Shown: positions 43,777 to 55,329, numbered from the stretch's first letter. The stretch is 64,000 nt of DNA from Actinostola sp. cb2023 (GCA_033675265.1 JAUJYZ010000403.1:1-64000), one strand, 5' to 3'. Numbers and translations: made by a program. The notes: generated by a model not told the origin, from the sequence alone.

Positions 43777-44504
43777 GAGGCGAAAAATCTCTAATAAAGC
43801 CGAGATTTGTCGCAAAAAAACCCGACCAGAAACGGACTCTGGCCAGTTATAAAACACTTGGGAGGAAATAATCATCCTAGAAACTGACGACAATATTAAA
43901 ATACCATGATAAAAATTGGAGTTGGTGGTACCGAGTTAGTTTACGACATGGACTTTATTGTAAAATATCGCTTGAGCCAATCGATCGGAAATTATATATA
44001 TTTCCGACACACTCTATCCGCTGTATTAAGTATAAACAGATGTTTTATATATTTACTAGCTATAAAAAGTCTGATAGTCATACCGAAACTTTTCAATACA
44101 TGGACGACAAGGCTGAATGATATGCTCTGGAAGCAGTAGACATCTGATTTGACACCGACAACAAGATACAAGATCGATGTTTAAGTTGTTTTCATATTTT
44201 ACAAATGAAGACCCATTCTCGAGCTCTGGGTACAAGAATGATGAAGACCAGGAAAAATTATCACTAACTTCTGGTCCGCATACACAGTAGCAACAGTGTT
44301 CAAGTGAGTGAGTGAGTGAGTGACAACTTCTGGTAGAAAAGCCCAAACCAAATCCAATAACTCGTGCATGCTTTGCGATCCACGAGTAAAAAGACTGTGA
44401 GTCAAAATGAAAATTATGATACCTATCATGGGAGACCATCAAGACAGGGAGAACATATGAATCTTTTTTGGTTATAATTTGACCTAATTAGTGCAATTTC
44501 AATT
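43777..44504. other. Flank of the tandem array; no gene supported
   Basis: Short overlapping frames only. A GAGT tetranucleotide run lies at about 44304-44321. Confidence 0.4.
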
Positions 44505-44987
44505 TTCTTAAATAAAAGCAAATAAAATCTACAGCGAAGGGCTGTATGTAAGATTGGTAAACATTTATGATGGGCTTTCAAAATGCGTACTCTTGGGAAG
44601 ACTCCAGCATGAACAATAATTTTTTGGGGGGTATGAATTTCGTTACAGATGTTATGTAGCCAGACTACAAAAACATGATTATGTTTGTATTGCAAGCCAA
44701 GCCCAAGTCTTCTGATTGTGGTTTCCCTGGTTCTCTTTTGAAAAGTTATAGGAAACAAAAATATGTCAAGAGAGTATGCATAGCTCTTTAATAAGTTATT
44801 GAAATCATGGTACTGAAATTCTCTGATTGCAAGTTAATGTACTTGACATCCGACTAATAGTGATCTTTTAAAATCCCTTTTACAGCCTTCTAGCTAAACT
44901 GGACCTTAACCAAACAAAATGGATTTACCATATCAACATAATCTCGCCTGGTCTAGTAAGAGGTTGTTATGTAGTCCCTTTGCATTG

Positions 44988-45332
44988 TTATGAATGCAGA
45001 AACCTAAACCTTAGCAGTCCAGACTCAATTGACAAAAGCCTACCGATGTAATACTTGTTTACATAATCAACTACATAGTAAGACTCTGGCTCAGGTCCTG
45101 TAGCTGGGACTGGGTTTGGCTTTTTCTCATGCAACACAAGAATCATTCCTTCACAGAATCCTGGCACACTGCATGGCTCAATAAGACGATCACCAAGAGC
45201 TAGTGCCCTTGCATACATACACACAAAAACACCACAGTCATAACAATTCCCTTGTTGTAGAACATTGGCTTTTTGGCTACAAAAGCACTTCCAGTTAGGG
45301 CTAGGCACTGAAAACTTGTATACCACACTCAT
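44988..45332 (-). CDS. Ulp1/C48-type cysteine protease C-terminal exon, unit 1
   Basis: Ulp1-type proteases remove SUMO-like modifiers; transposons often carry derived copies. This 114-codon frame has the C48 end signature QGNCYDCGVFVCMY with oxyanion Gln27, Asp32 and nucleophile Cys33. It is followed by a tail YYVVDYVNKYYIGRLL...RFRFL found at the C-terminus of transposon proteins of invertebrates. The His and first Asp of the triad must lie in an upstream exon that I could not place. The Met is probably internal to an exon. It lies downstream of the transposase-like exon 45899-46258 on the same strand, so both may belong to one spliced gene. Confidence 0.65.
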   Translation of the reverse strand: MSVVYKFSVPSPNWKCFCSQKANVLQQGNCYDCGVFVCMYARALALGDRLIEPCSVPGFCEGMILVLHEKKPNPVPATGPEPESYYVVDYVNKYYIGRLLSIESGLLRFRFLHS

Positions 45333-45898
45333 GCACTTTTCCAGAGCTAACTTAATTGTGGGTTAAGTCGCTCAGTGGCACTGTGATTGCTGCAAAATTA
45401 GTAACTAACTTGGATAATAACTGATTAGTCCCATTAATAATCTTACCTCCTTTTTTGTCTTGGGTGTGCTGATTGACAATATTTTAGTAAGTTATATCAC
45501 CTGTACTTGATGTGCTTCTCCTATATGTGATGTTTGAAACTCCCAGAATTCGTATAAACAGTTTCACAACAAAATACTACTGGCATATTGTGGTCTATGT
45601 ATATCCTCCATGATGTCGTCGTTGACGCAACTTTTCGTAGATGGAACCCTCCCCTCTTTCTGAATGTCGCTATGCTATGCTCGTATCACTTTTCAAGGTG
45701 AACCCCATTTGTGTGTATCACAGATAAGATGGAGGGAAATAATTAATTGAAATAAATATTTTTGTAGATAACATTCGCCGGCATTTACCATTGTGAATGC
45801 AATGCATTTTGATAAATCTTTTAACATTTCTTTAGTTAGGATTGAATGTCAACATTGAAGAGTCAAAGTAATGTTGGTGAAATTCACCAAAGCCCCTG

Positions 45899-46258
45899 TT
45901 AACAATATTTCTGAGCAGATGACACATTGTTTGAACTTGTGATGAAATGTTGAATTCCATGTGATCGTTCGTGTTCTTTGTTATGACATCCGTGGCTACA
46001 GTCTTTTTGAGTTTTGCTATGAAGTTCGATATTGGTCAGCAGCTTTAACTGCTTTTTTGTCAAAACTAAATGTAAAGGTAACGTGGTCGTAAATCTGTTA
46101 ATCACGTGGTAGAGATCAAGTTTAACTTTCAAATTGGGATTTTGGAAATAGTTCCTCATTTTGTTCTTTATGATACAACAATTGTCAAAATACATGACAG
46201 CAAGCTCTTTTCCTTTACTTCTGAAACACTCGGCTAGCTCAAAAAAGAGCAGTTCCAC
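45899..46258 (-). CDS. Transposase-like exon (DDE-type suspected), unit 1
   Basis: The segment YFDNCCIIKNKMRNYF...VKLDLYHVINRF has the look of a transposase core: an Asp before a CC pair, then a beta-strand VKLDLYH with a second Asp and a His/Arg pair. I recall this VDNCC...VKLDLFHAVxR pattern from uncharacterised transposon proteins of invertebrates and fish but cannot name the superfamily. The rest of the catalytic core is not in this exon. After about residue 85 the frame may no longer be the coding one, since an alternative frame is also open. Confidence 0.5.
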   Translation of the reverse strand: MELLFFELAECFRSKGKELAVMYFDNCCIIKNKMRNYFQNPNLKVKLDLYHVINRFTTTLPLHLVLTKKQLKLLTNIELHSKTQKDCSHGCHNKEHERSHGIQHFITSSNNVSSAQKYC

Positions 46259-47434
46259 TTCTTCTGTTTTTGTCGATTTTGTGACTTACTTGTGTAAGTA
46301 ATTAATTTACCTATTTTAATTTGTATAGAAAGAATCGATATTTTCATCAATTTTGTTTAGTATCAAAAAAGTTACGTGGTTATTTTCATTATTATTTCAT
46401 TTTATGGTCAGAGAGAGAAAGATTACAGAAGAAAAATCCCATCATTCTCAAAAAAGTAGATTTGGTTTTCATACTGAGATTATGGTCAGACAGAGAAAGA
46501 TTACAGCATCGTAATTCCTTTCTCAAATCACAGACTATTCTTAGGACACCTCTATTATTTTGGAAGGGAAAAAAGGTTATATTTTAAATGTTGAATCTAT
46601 TTTTAACAGAGCAAAGTTGCATCAAATGGCCACCAACACATTAACAGACCGTGGAAGGAGAGGCATGCTTTTTCCCTACTTCATGCAACCAAAGCCGAGC
46701 AATGAACCTCAGGACAGATCGACACCAGTTGATAACCACCATGCAACCATCCTTTCCAAGCATACTTTCCATGCAAAGCTGCAGCAAAGTATCATTAGGA
46801 GACATATTCAGTATCAAAAAAGTTACGTGATGTGCATGGGTGTTTGTTGTTTGGACTCCAGCTCGAAGACTCTATCTTCTAGCTGTTTTATTCTTACAGA
46901 CATTTCTTTTGCAATAACAGGAGCTGACTAATTTTTTAATTTCTTAAATAAAAGCAAATAAAATCGAGATAAAATCTACAGCTAAGGGCTGTATGTAAGA
47001 TTGGTAAACATTTATGATGGGCTTTCAAAATACGTACTCTTGGGAAGACTCCAGCATGAACAATAATTTTTTTGGTGGTATGAATTTCGTTACAGATGTT
47101 ATGTAGCCAGACTACAAAAACATGATTATGTTTGTATTGCAAGCCAAGCCCAAGTCTTCTGATTGTGGTTTCCCTGGTTCTCTTTTGAAAAGTTATAGGA
47201 AACAAAAATATGTCAAGAGAGTATGCATAGCTCTTTAATAAGTTATTGAAATCATGGTACTGAAATTCTCTGATTGCAAGTTAATGTACTTGACATCCGA
47301 CTAATAGTGATCTTTTAAAATCCCTTTTACAGCCTTCTAGCTAAACTGGACCTTAACCAAACAAAATGGATTTACCATATCAACATAATCTCGCCTGGTC
47401 TAGTAAGAGGTTGTTATGTAGTCCCTTTGCATTG

Positions 47435-47779
47435 TTATGAATGCAGAAACCTAAACCTTAGCAGTCCAGACTCAATTGACAAAAGCCTACCGATGTAATA
47501 CTTGTTTACATAATCAACTACATAGTAAGACTCTGGCTCAGGTCCTGTAGCTGGGACTGGGTTTGGCTTTTTCTCATGCAACACAAGAATCATTCCTTCA
47601 CAGAATCCTGGCACACTGCATGGCTCAATAAGACGATCACCAAGAGCTAGTGCCCTTGCATACATACACACAAAAACACCACAGTCATAACAATTCCCTT
47701 GTTGTAGAACATTGGCTTTTTGGCTACAAAAGCACTTCCAGTTAGGGCTAGGCACTGAAAACTTGTATACCACACTCAT
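47435..47779 (-). CDS. Ulp1/C48-type protease exon, unit 2
   Basis: The encoded 114 residues are identical to those of unit 1, including the Q-x-N-x-x-D-C-G catalytic motif. The same neighbours and spacing apply. Confidence 0.65.
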   Translation of the reverse strand: MSVVYKFSVPSPNWKCFCSQKANVLQQGNCYDCGVFVCMYARALALGDRLIEPCSVPGFCEGMILVLHEKKPNPVPATGPEPESYYVVDYVNKYYIGRLLSIESGLLRFRFLHS

Positions 47780-48345
47780 GCACTTTTCCAGAGCTAACTT
47801 AATTGTGGGTTAAGTCGCTCAGTGGCACTGTGATTGCTGCAAAATTAGTAACTAACTTGGATAATAACTGATTAGTCCCATTAATAATCTTACCTCCTTT
47901 TTTGTCTTGGGTGTGCTGATTGACAATATTTTAGTAAGTTATATCACCTGTACTTGATGTGCTTCTCCTATATGTGATGTTTGAAACTCCCAGAATTCGT
48001 ATAAACAGTTTCACAACAAAATACTACTGGCATATTGTGGTCTATGTATATCCTCCATGATGTCGTCGTTGACGCAACTTTTCGTAGATGGAACCCTCCC
48101 CTCTTTCTGAATGTCGCTATGCTATGCTCGTATCACTTTTCAAGGTGAACCCCATTTGTGTGTATCACAGATAAGATGGAGGGAAATAATTAATTGAAAT
48201 AAATATTTTTGTAGATAACATTCGCCAGCATTTACCATTGTGAATGCAATGCATTTTGATAAATCTTTTAACATTTCTTTAGTTAGGATTGAATGTCAAC
48301 ATTGAAGAGTCAAAGTAATGTTGGTGAAATTCACCAAAGCCCCTG

Positions 48346-48705
48346 TTAACAATATTTCTGAGCAGATGACACATTGTTTGAACTTGTGATGAAATGTTGA
48401 ATTCCATGTGATCGTTCGTGTTCTTTGTTATGACATCCGTGGCTACAGTCTTTTTGAGTTTTGCTATGAAGTTCGATATTGGTCAGCAGCTTTAACTGCT
48501 TTTTTGTCAAAACTAAATGTAAAGGTAACGTGGTCGTAAATCTGTTAATCACGTGGTAGAGATCAAGTTTAACTTTCAAATTGGGATTTTGGAAATAGTT
48601 CCTCATTTTGTTCTTTATGATACAACAATTGTCAAAATACATGACAGCAAGCTCTTTTCCTTTACTTCTGAAACACTCGGCTAGCTCAAAAAAGAGCAGT
48701 TCCAC
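48346..48705 (-). CDS. Transposase-like exon, unit 2
   Basis: Identical at protein level to the unit 1 exon (45899-46258), with DNCC and VKLDLYH motifs. The upstream part of this unit is disturbed by the internal duplication at about 48811-49600. Confidence 0.5.
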   Translation of the reverse strand: MELLFFELAECFRSKGKELAVMYFDNCCIIKNKMRNYFQNPNLKVKLDLYHVINRFTTTLPLHLVLTKKQLKLLTNIELHSKTQKDCSHGCHNKEHERSHGIQHFITSSNNVSSAQKYC

Positions 48706-50420
48706 TTCTTCTGTTTTTGTCGATTTTGTGACTTACTTGTGTAAGTAATTAATTTACCTATTTTAATTTGTATAGAAAGAAATCGATATTTTCATCAATT
48801 TTTTTTAGTATCAAAAAAGTTACGTGGTTATTTTCATTATTATTTCATTTTATGGTCAGAGAGAGAAAGATTACAGAAGAAAAATCCCATCATTCTCAAA
48901 AAAGTAGATTTGGTTTTCATACTGAGATTATGGTCAGACAGAGAAAGATTACAGCATCGTAATTCCTTTCTCAAATCACAGACTATTCTTAGGACACCTC
49001 TATTATTTTGGAAGGGAAAAAAGGTTATATTTTAAATGTTGAATCTATTTTTAACAGAGACCGTGGAAGGAGAGGCATGCTTTTTCCCTACTTCATGCAA
49101 CCAAAGCCGAGCAATGAACCTCAGGACAGATCGACACCAGTTGATAACCACCATGCAACCATCCTTTCCAAGCATACTTTCCATGCAAAGCTGCAGCAAA
49201 GTATCATTAGGAGACATATTCAGTATCAAAAAAGTTACGTGGTTATTTTCATTATTATTTCATTTTATGGTCAGAGAGAGAAAGATTACAGAAGAAAAAT
49301 CCCATCATTCTCAAAAAAGTGTCATTATTAGGTCATTGAGGTTCTAAACCTCTTTAAATTTTTCTTTTTTACACACTTTTGTTGATCATCATTGGGTAAC
49401 TAGTTTCGTCTTCTAGACCTTTTCAAACCCTCAAAACTCAAAAAAGTAGATTTGGTTTTCATACTGAGATTATGGTCAGACAGAGAAAGATTACAGCATC
49501 GTAAATCCTTTCTCAAATCACAGACTATTCTTAGGACACCTATTATTTTGGAAGGGAAAAAGGGTTATATTTTAAATGTTGAATCTATTTTTAACAGAGC
49601 AAAGTTGCATCAAATGTCCACCAACACATAACAGACCGTGGAAGGAGAGGCATGCTTTTTCCCTACTTCATGCAACCAAAGCCGAGCATTGAACTTCAGG
49701 ACAGATCGACACCAGTTGATATCCACCATGCAACCATCCTTTCCAAGCATACTTTCCTTGCAAAGCTGCAGCAAAGTATCATTAGGAGACATATTCAGTA
49801 TCAAAAAAGTTACGTGATGTGCATGGGTGTTTGTTGTTTGGACTCCAGCTCGAAGACTCTATCTTCTAGCTGTTTTATTCTTAGAGACATTTCTTTTGCA
49901 ATAACAGGAGCTGACTAATTTTTTAATTTCTTAAATAAAAGCAAATAAAATCGAGATAAAATCTACAGCTAAGGGCTGTATGTAAGATTGATAAACATTT
50001 ATGATGGGCTTTCAAAATACGTACTCTTGGGAAAACTCCAGCATGAGCAATAATTTTTTGGGGGTATGAATTTCGCTACAGATGTTATGTAGCCAGACTA
50101 CAAAAACATGATTATGTTTGTATTGCAAGCCAAGCCCAAGTCTTCTGATTGTGGTTTCCCTGGTTCTCTTTTGAAAAGTTATAGGAAACAAAAATATGTC
50201 AAGAGAGTATGCATAGCTCTTTAATAAGTTATTGAAATCATGGTACTGAAATTCTCTGATTGCAAGTTAATGTACTTGACATCCGACTAATAGTGAACTT
50301 TTAAAATACCTTTTACAGCCTTCTAGCTGAACTGAACCTTAACCAAACAAAATGGATTTACCATATCAACATAATCTCGCCTGGTCTAGTAAGAGGTTGT
50401 TATGTAGTCCCTTTGCATTG

Positions 50421-50765
50421 TTATGAATGCAGAAACCTAAACCTTAGCAGCCCAGACTCAATTGACAAAAGCCTACCGATGTAATACTTGTTTACATAAT
50501 CAACTACATAGTAAGACTCTGGCTCAGGTCCTGTAGCTGGGACTGGGTTTGGCTTTTTCTCATGCAACACAAGAATCATTCCTTCACAGAATCCTGGCAC
50601 ACTGCATGGCTCAATACGACGATCACCAAGAGCTAGTGCCCTTGAATACATAAACACAAAAACACCACAGTCATAACAATTCCCTTGTTGGAGAACATTG
50701 GCTTTTTGGCTACAAAAGCACTTCCAGTTAGGGTTAGGCACTGAAAACTTGTATACCACACTCAT
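50421..50765 (-). CDS. Ulp1/C48-type protease exon, unit 3 (diverged)
   Basis: Four substitutions separate it from the other copies (Ser11 to Asn, Cys38 to Phe, Ala41 to Ser, Leu50 to Arg). The catalytic D32-C33-G34 and Gln27 are kept. The retained catalytic motif with changes elsewhere fits an older copy under little or no constraint. Confidence 0.6.
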   Translation of the reverse strand: MSVVYKFSVPNPNWKCFCSQKANVLQQGNCYDCGVFVFMYSRALALGDRRIEPCSVPGFCEGMILVLHEKKPNPVPATGPEPESYYVVDYVNKYYIGRLLSIESGLLRFRFLHS

Positions 50766-51332
50766 GCACTTTTCCAGAGCTAACTTAATTGTGGGTTAAG
50801 TCGCTCAGTGGCACTGTGATTGCTGCAAAATTAGTAACTAACTTGGATAATAACTGATTAGTCCCATTAATAATCTTACCTCCTTTTTTGTCTTGGGTGT
50901 GCTGATTGACAATATTTTAGTAAGTTATATCACCTGTACTTGATGTGTTTCTCCCATATGTGATGTTTGAAACTTCCAGAATTCGTATAAACAGTTTCAC
51001 AACAAAATACTACTGGCATATTGTGGTCTATGTTATATCCTCCATGACGTCGTCGTTGACGTAACTTTTCGTAGATGGAACCCTCCCCTCTTTCTGAATG
51101 TCGCTATGCTATGCTCGTATCACTTTTCAAGGTGAACCCCATTTGTGTGTATCACAGATAAGATGGAGGAAATTAATTCATTGAAATAAATATTTTTGTA
51201 GATAACATTCGCCGGCATTTACCATTGTGAATGCAGTGCATTTTGATAAATCTGTTAACATTACTTTAGTTAGGATTGAATGTCAACATTGAAGAGTCGA
51301 AGTAATGTTGGTGAAATTCACCAAAGCCCTTG

Positions 51333-51692
51333 TTAACAATATTTCTGAGGAGATGACACATTGTTTGAACTTGTGATGAAATGTTGAATTCCATGTGATC
51401 GTTCGTGTTCTTTGTTATGACATCCGTGGCTACAGTCTTTTTGAGTTTTGCTATGAAGTTCGATATTGGTCAGCAGCTTTAACTGCTTTTTTGTCAAAAC
51501 TAAATGTAAAGGTAACGTGGTCGTAAATCTGTTAATCACGTGGTAGAGATCAAGTTTAACTTTCAAATTGGGATTTTGGAAATAGTTCCTCATTTTGTTC
51601 TTTATGATACAACAATTGTCAAAATACACGACAGCAAGCTCTTTTCCTTGACCTCTGAAACACTCGGCTAGCTCAAAAAAGAGCAGTTCCAC
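51333..51692 (-). CDS. Transposase-like exon, unit 3 (diverged)
   Basis: It differs from units 1 and 2 at a handful of sites (for example RGQGKELAVVYFDN instead of RSKGKELAVMYFDN) and keeps the DNCC and LDLYHVINRF motifs. Confidence 0.5.
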   Translation of the reverse strand: MELLFFELAECFRGQGKELAVVYFDNCCIIKNKMRNYFQNPNLKVKLDLYHVINRFTTTLPLHLVLTKKQLKLLTNIELHSKTQKDCSHGCHNKEHERSHGIQHFITSSNNVSSPQKYC

Positions 51693-52873
51693 TTCTTCTG
51701 TTTTTGTCGATTTTGTGACTTACTTGTGTAAGCAATTAATTTACCTATTTTAATTTGTATAGAAAGAAATCGATACTTTCATGAATTTTTTTTTAGTATC
51801 AAAAAAGTTACATGGTTATTTTCATTATTATTTCATTTTATGGTCAGAGAGAGAGAGAGAAAGATTACAGAAGAAAAATCCCATCATTCTCAAAAAAGGA
51901 TTTGGTTTTCATACTGAGATTATGGTCAGACAGAGAACGATTACAGCATCGTAATTCCTTTCTCAAATCACAGACTATTCTTAGGACATCTCTATTATTT
52001 TGGAAGGGAAAAAGGGTTATATTTTAAATGTTGAATCTATTTTTAACAGAGCAAAGTTGCATCAAATGGCCACCAACACATTAACAGACCGTGGAAGGAG
52101 AGGCATGCTTTTTCCCTACTTCATGCAACCAAAGCCGAGCAATGAACCTCAGGACAGATCGACACCAGTTGATAACCACCATGCAACCATCCTTTCCAAG
52201 CATACTTTCCGTGCAAAGCTGCAGCAAAGTATCATTAGGAGACATATTCAGTATCAAAAAAGTTACGTGATGTGCATGGGTGTTTGTTGTTTGGACTCCA
52301 GCTCGAAGACTCTATCTTCTAGCTGTTTTATTCTTAGAGACATTTCTTTTGCAATAACAGGAGCTGACTAATTTTTTAATTTCTTAAATAAAAGCAAATA
52401 AAATCGAGATAAAATCTACAGCTAAGGGCTGTATGTAAGATTGGTAAACATTTATGATGGGCTTTCAAAATACGTACTCTTGTGAAGACTCCAGCATTAG
52501 CAATAATTTTTTGGGGGTATGAATTTCGTTAGAGATGTTATGTAGCCAGACTACAAAAACATGATTATGTTTGTATTGCAAGCCAAGCCCAAGTCTTCTG
52601 ATTGTGGTTTCCCTGGTTCTCTTTTGAAAAGTTATAGGAAACAAAAATATGTCAAGAGAGTATCCATAGCTCTTTAATAAGTTATTGAAATCATGGTACT
52701 GAAATTCTCTGATTGCAAGTTAATGTACTTGACATCCGACTAATAGTGATCTTTTAAAATCCCTTTTACAGCCTTCTAGCTAAACTGGACCTTAACCAAA
52801 CAAAATGGATTTACCATATCAACATAATCTCGCCTGGTATAGTAAGAGGTTGTTATGTAGTCCCTTTGCATTG

Positions 52874-53218
52874 TTATGAATGCAGAAACCTAAACCTTAG
52901 CAGTCCAGACTCAATTGACAAAAGCCTACCGATGTAATACTTGTTTACATAATCAACTACATAGTAAGACTCTGGCTCAGGTCCTGTAGCTGGGACTGGG
53001 TTTGGCTTTTTCTCATGCAACACAAGAATCATTCCTTCACAGAATCCTGGCACACTGCATGGCTCAATAAGACGATCACCAAGAGCTAGTGCCCTTGCAT
53101 ACATACACACAAAAACACCACAGTCATAACAATTCCCTTGTTGTAGAACATTGGCTTTTTGGCTACAAAAGCACTTCCAGTTAGGGCTAGGCACTGAAAA
53201 CTTGTATACCACACTCAT
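52874..53218 (-). CDS. Ulp1/C48-type protease exon, unit 4
   Basis: Encodes the same 114 residues as units 1 and 2. The unit itself is incomplete: it stops at about 54036 within the transposase-like exon. Confidence 0.65.
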   Translation of the reverse strand: MSVVYKFSVPSPNWKCFCSQKANVLQQGNCYDCGVFVCMYARALALGDRLIEPCSVPGFCEGMILVLHEKKPNPVPATGPEPESYYVVDYVNKYYIGRLLSIESGLLRFRFLHS

Positions 53219-53718
53219 GCACTTTTCCAGAGCTAACTTAATTGTGGGTTAAGTCGCTCAGTGGCACTGTGATTGCTGCAAAATTAGTAACTAACTTGGA
53301 TAATAACTGATTAGTCCCATTAATAATCTTACCTCCTTTTTTGTCTTGGGTGTGCTGATTGACAATATTTTAGTAAGTTATATCACCTGTACTTGATGTG
53401 CTTCTCCTATATGTGATGTTTGAAACTCCCAGAATTCGTATAAACAGTTTCACAACAAAATACTACTGGCATATTGTGGTCTATGTATATATCCTCCATG
53501 ATGTCGTCGTTGACGCAACTTTTCGTAGATGGAACCCTCCCCTCTTTCTGAATGTCGCTATGCTATGCTCGTATCACTTTTCAAGGTGAACCCCATTTGT
53601 GTGTATCACAGATAAGTTGGAGGAAAATAATTAATTGAAATAAATATTTTTGTAGATAACATTCGCCGGCATTTACCATTGTGATGCAGTGCATCTTGAT
53701 AAATCTTTTAACATTTCT

Positions 53719-54033
53719 TTAGTTAGGATTGAATGTCAACATTGAAGAGTCGAAGTAATGTTGGTGAAATTCACCAAAGCCCCTGTGAGCAGATGACACA
53801 TTGTTTGAACTTGTGATGAAATGTTGAATTCCATGTGATCGTTCGTGTTCTTTGTTATGACATCCGTGGCTACAGTCTTTTTGAGTTTTGCTATGAAGTT
53901 CGATATTGGTCAGCAGCTTTAACTGCTTTTTTGTCAAAACTAAATGTAAAGGTAACGTGGTCGTCAATCTGTTAATCACGTGGTAGAGATCAAGTTTAAC
54001 TTTCAAATTGGGATTTTGGAAATAGTTCCTCAT
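53719..54033 (-). pseudogene. Transposase-like exon, unit 4, 5'-truncated and frame-altered
   Basis: The copy begins at MRNYFQNPNLKVKLDLYH; the DNCC part is replaced by unrelated sequence beyond 54036. A deletion near 53787 removes about 10 bases relative to the other units and moves the 3' end into the frame that reads RGFGEFHQHYFDSS. Confidence 0.6.
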
Positions 54034-54185
54034 TTTGTGCGCTTAGTTTGCTTACGAGCACTTTTAGCCAGATTAATGTTGTAACAACGATTGATCACAT
54101 TTATACCCTGACGATGTGCTAGCTGCCCGAGAGCTTGGTCATTATATACAATTAGCTTGATGATATAATAACTAATAATATGAGC

Positions 54186-54659
54186 TCACTTGTAGCTCTT
54201 TTGCCTCTTGGCAGCACGCTTTTCTTCATTCCTGAACTTTTGCTTTAAAGTTGCCAATGGCAACTCCCTGCCCCAATAGCCCTCTATAACACCCATGTTT
54301 AGAAATTCCTGCAATTACTCTCGTGGCGGATTGGCGTGACCATTCCCAATGGCTGCTCTTATTCGTAGGGTAGCCAATGCTGAGAACACTGTTTTCTGTT
54401 TTCTCTCATACGCCGCAACATTCACAGCCGCTACCGGTATTTGTGCAATTGGCGCTGGAATGGTTTCTTCAAGTTTCTTCAATCGTTTTTCCAATCGTTT
54501 TTCCAAAGGACCGATTAATGTGGCAATCATCGTTTGAATCGTAGATTCTGCGAACATCATGACTAAAAAGATAAAAAGGTTTTGTCAATAATACATTTTG
54601 GAATGCAATTAATTTGGATTCGAAATTCTAATTGGAATGAAAATGATGTGTAGCTTACC
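54186..54659 (-). CDS. Small spliced gene, unknown function, one internal TAA
   Basis: I do not recognise the protein. A GTAAGC donor at 54658 and a ttttatctttttag acceptor at 54563 define a short intron. The exon starting at 54562 begins TCATGATG and reads MMFAESTIQTMIATLIGP, a Lys-rich helix (LEKRLEKRLKKLEE), an Ala/Val/Pro stretch and FSALATLRIRAAIG. An in-frame TAA follows NPPRE, after which the same frame continues (FLNMGVIEGYWGREL...EEKRAAKRQKSYK) to a TGA at 54186. TAATTGCAG at the TAA also looks like an acceptor, so splicing could remove the stop. The protein is basic and probably nuclear or a transposon accessory protein. Confidence 0.4.
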
Positions 54660-54733
54660 TTTTAATAGTAAAATAAAAATAATGAAATAAATTCAGAGAC
54701 TGGTTATAACGTAAAGTGGTGGGATGCGGTGGC

Positions 54734-55297
54734 TCACATAATTTCGTTTATTAAATCAGATGAATCATTAGAACCAATGTTAGTAATATCCTCATATTCG
54801 CTGATCATAGGAAATAAGCATTTCATACACGACCAATTAGCCATAGGAGCACAGACACCAGTGTACTCATCGCGTTTCATTCCCAAACACTTTCCATGGT
54901 ACCATACATCGCATTCATCACATTGAACTGCCATTTGATTATTGCGACAGCCCTTTCTGCATAGTCCACAAGGATCTTTAATGGGACCAGGATTTAAGCT
55001 CACATCACCAGCGAGAAGCAAAATATATGAAGCCACAAAAGCAGCATTTACGAGGTTGATTCCAGCTTTCATTTTCAAAGATGGCGGAACACCATGCCGA
55101 TTCGATGGACGACGAGGCAAACCTGAGTTTCTACCAGGATACATCCTCTGGTCCGCTTTTAAGGCGATAATAATAGAACTAGGGCCATTAGGTAACCTAT
55201 TAGCAGGCTTTAAAGACTCAAGTATCGACGAAAGAGTCAAAAATAAAACTAGTATAGCACCACTACTAAAACGCGTGGCACTCGCCATTGTGTACAT
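54734..55297 (-). CDS. PHD-finger protein with hydrophobic N-terminus and 2A-like motif (LINE ORF1 type)
   Basis: The 187-codon frame starts at an ATG at 55297. A hydrophobic segment lies at residues 13-26 and a second at 81-96, immediately followed by GDVSLNPGP (97-105), a 2A-like ribosome-skipping motif with Ser in place of the usual Glu. Residues 110-160 form a PHD finger: C110, C113, C126, C129, H134, C137, C157, C160, with W155 before the last pair. An acidic C-terminus follows. In invertebrate CR1/L2-type LINEs a 2A motif directly before a PHD finger is a known N-terminal module. No endonuclease or RT follows here, so this is either a free ORF1 or a captured gene. A hydrophobic segment ending in 2A could act as a signal sequence when skipping fails. 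Confidence 0.7.
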   Translation of the reverse strand: MYTMASATRFSSGAILVLFLTLSSILESLKPANRLPNGPSSIIIALKADQRMYPGRNSGLPRRPSNRHGVPPSLKMKAGINLVNAAFVASYILLLAGDVSLNPGPIKDPCGLCRKGCRNNQMAVQCDECDVWYHGKCLGMKRDEYTGVCAPMANWSCMKCLFPMISEYEDITNIGSNDSSDLINEIM

Positions 55298-55329
55298 TAT
55301 GTCGATTCGATATAAATAAAATAAATAAA

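Larger units (their letters stand above)
44505..54036. repeat. Four-copy tandem array of a 2.4-3.0 kb unit containing transposon exons
   Basis: Using TTCTTAAATAAAAGCA as the reference point, units start at 44505, 46941, 49928 and 52381, with spacings of 2436, 2987 and 2453. The fourth ends abruptly at about 54036 inside the transposase-like exon. Unit 2 is longer because about 0.5 kb around 48811-49600 is internally duplicated and includes a unique stretch near 49325-49440. Each unit carries on the minus strand a transposase-like exon and, about 0.6 kb later in transcript order, a Ulp1-type exon. Units 1, 2 and 4 encode identical Ulp1 exons; unit 3 has four amino-acid changes. A pattern of 97-99% identity implies recent unequal crossing-over or array amplification. 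Confidence 0.9.

Noticed and set aside
46560..46931. Plus-strand 123-codon frame repeated in each unit of the tandem array
   Set aside because: No domain; its conservation follows from the recent duplication of the whole unit, and the recognisable exons are on the other strand.
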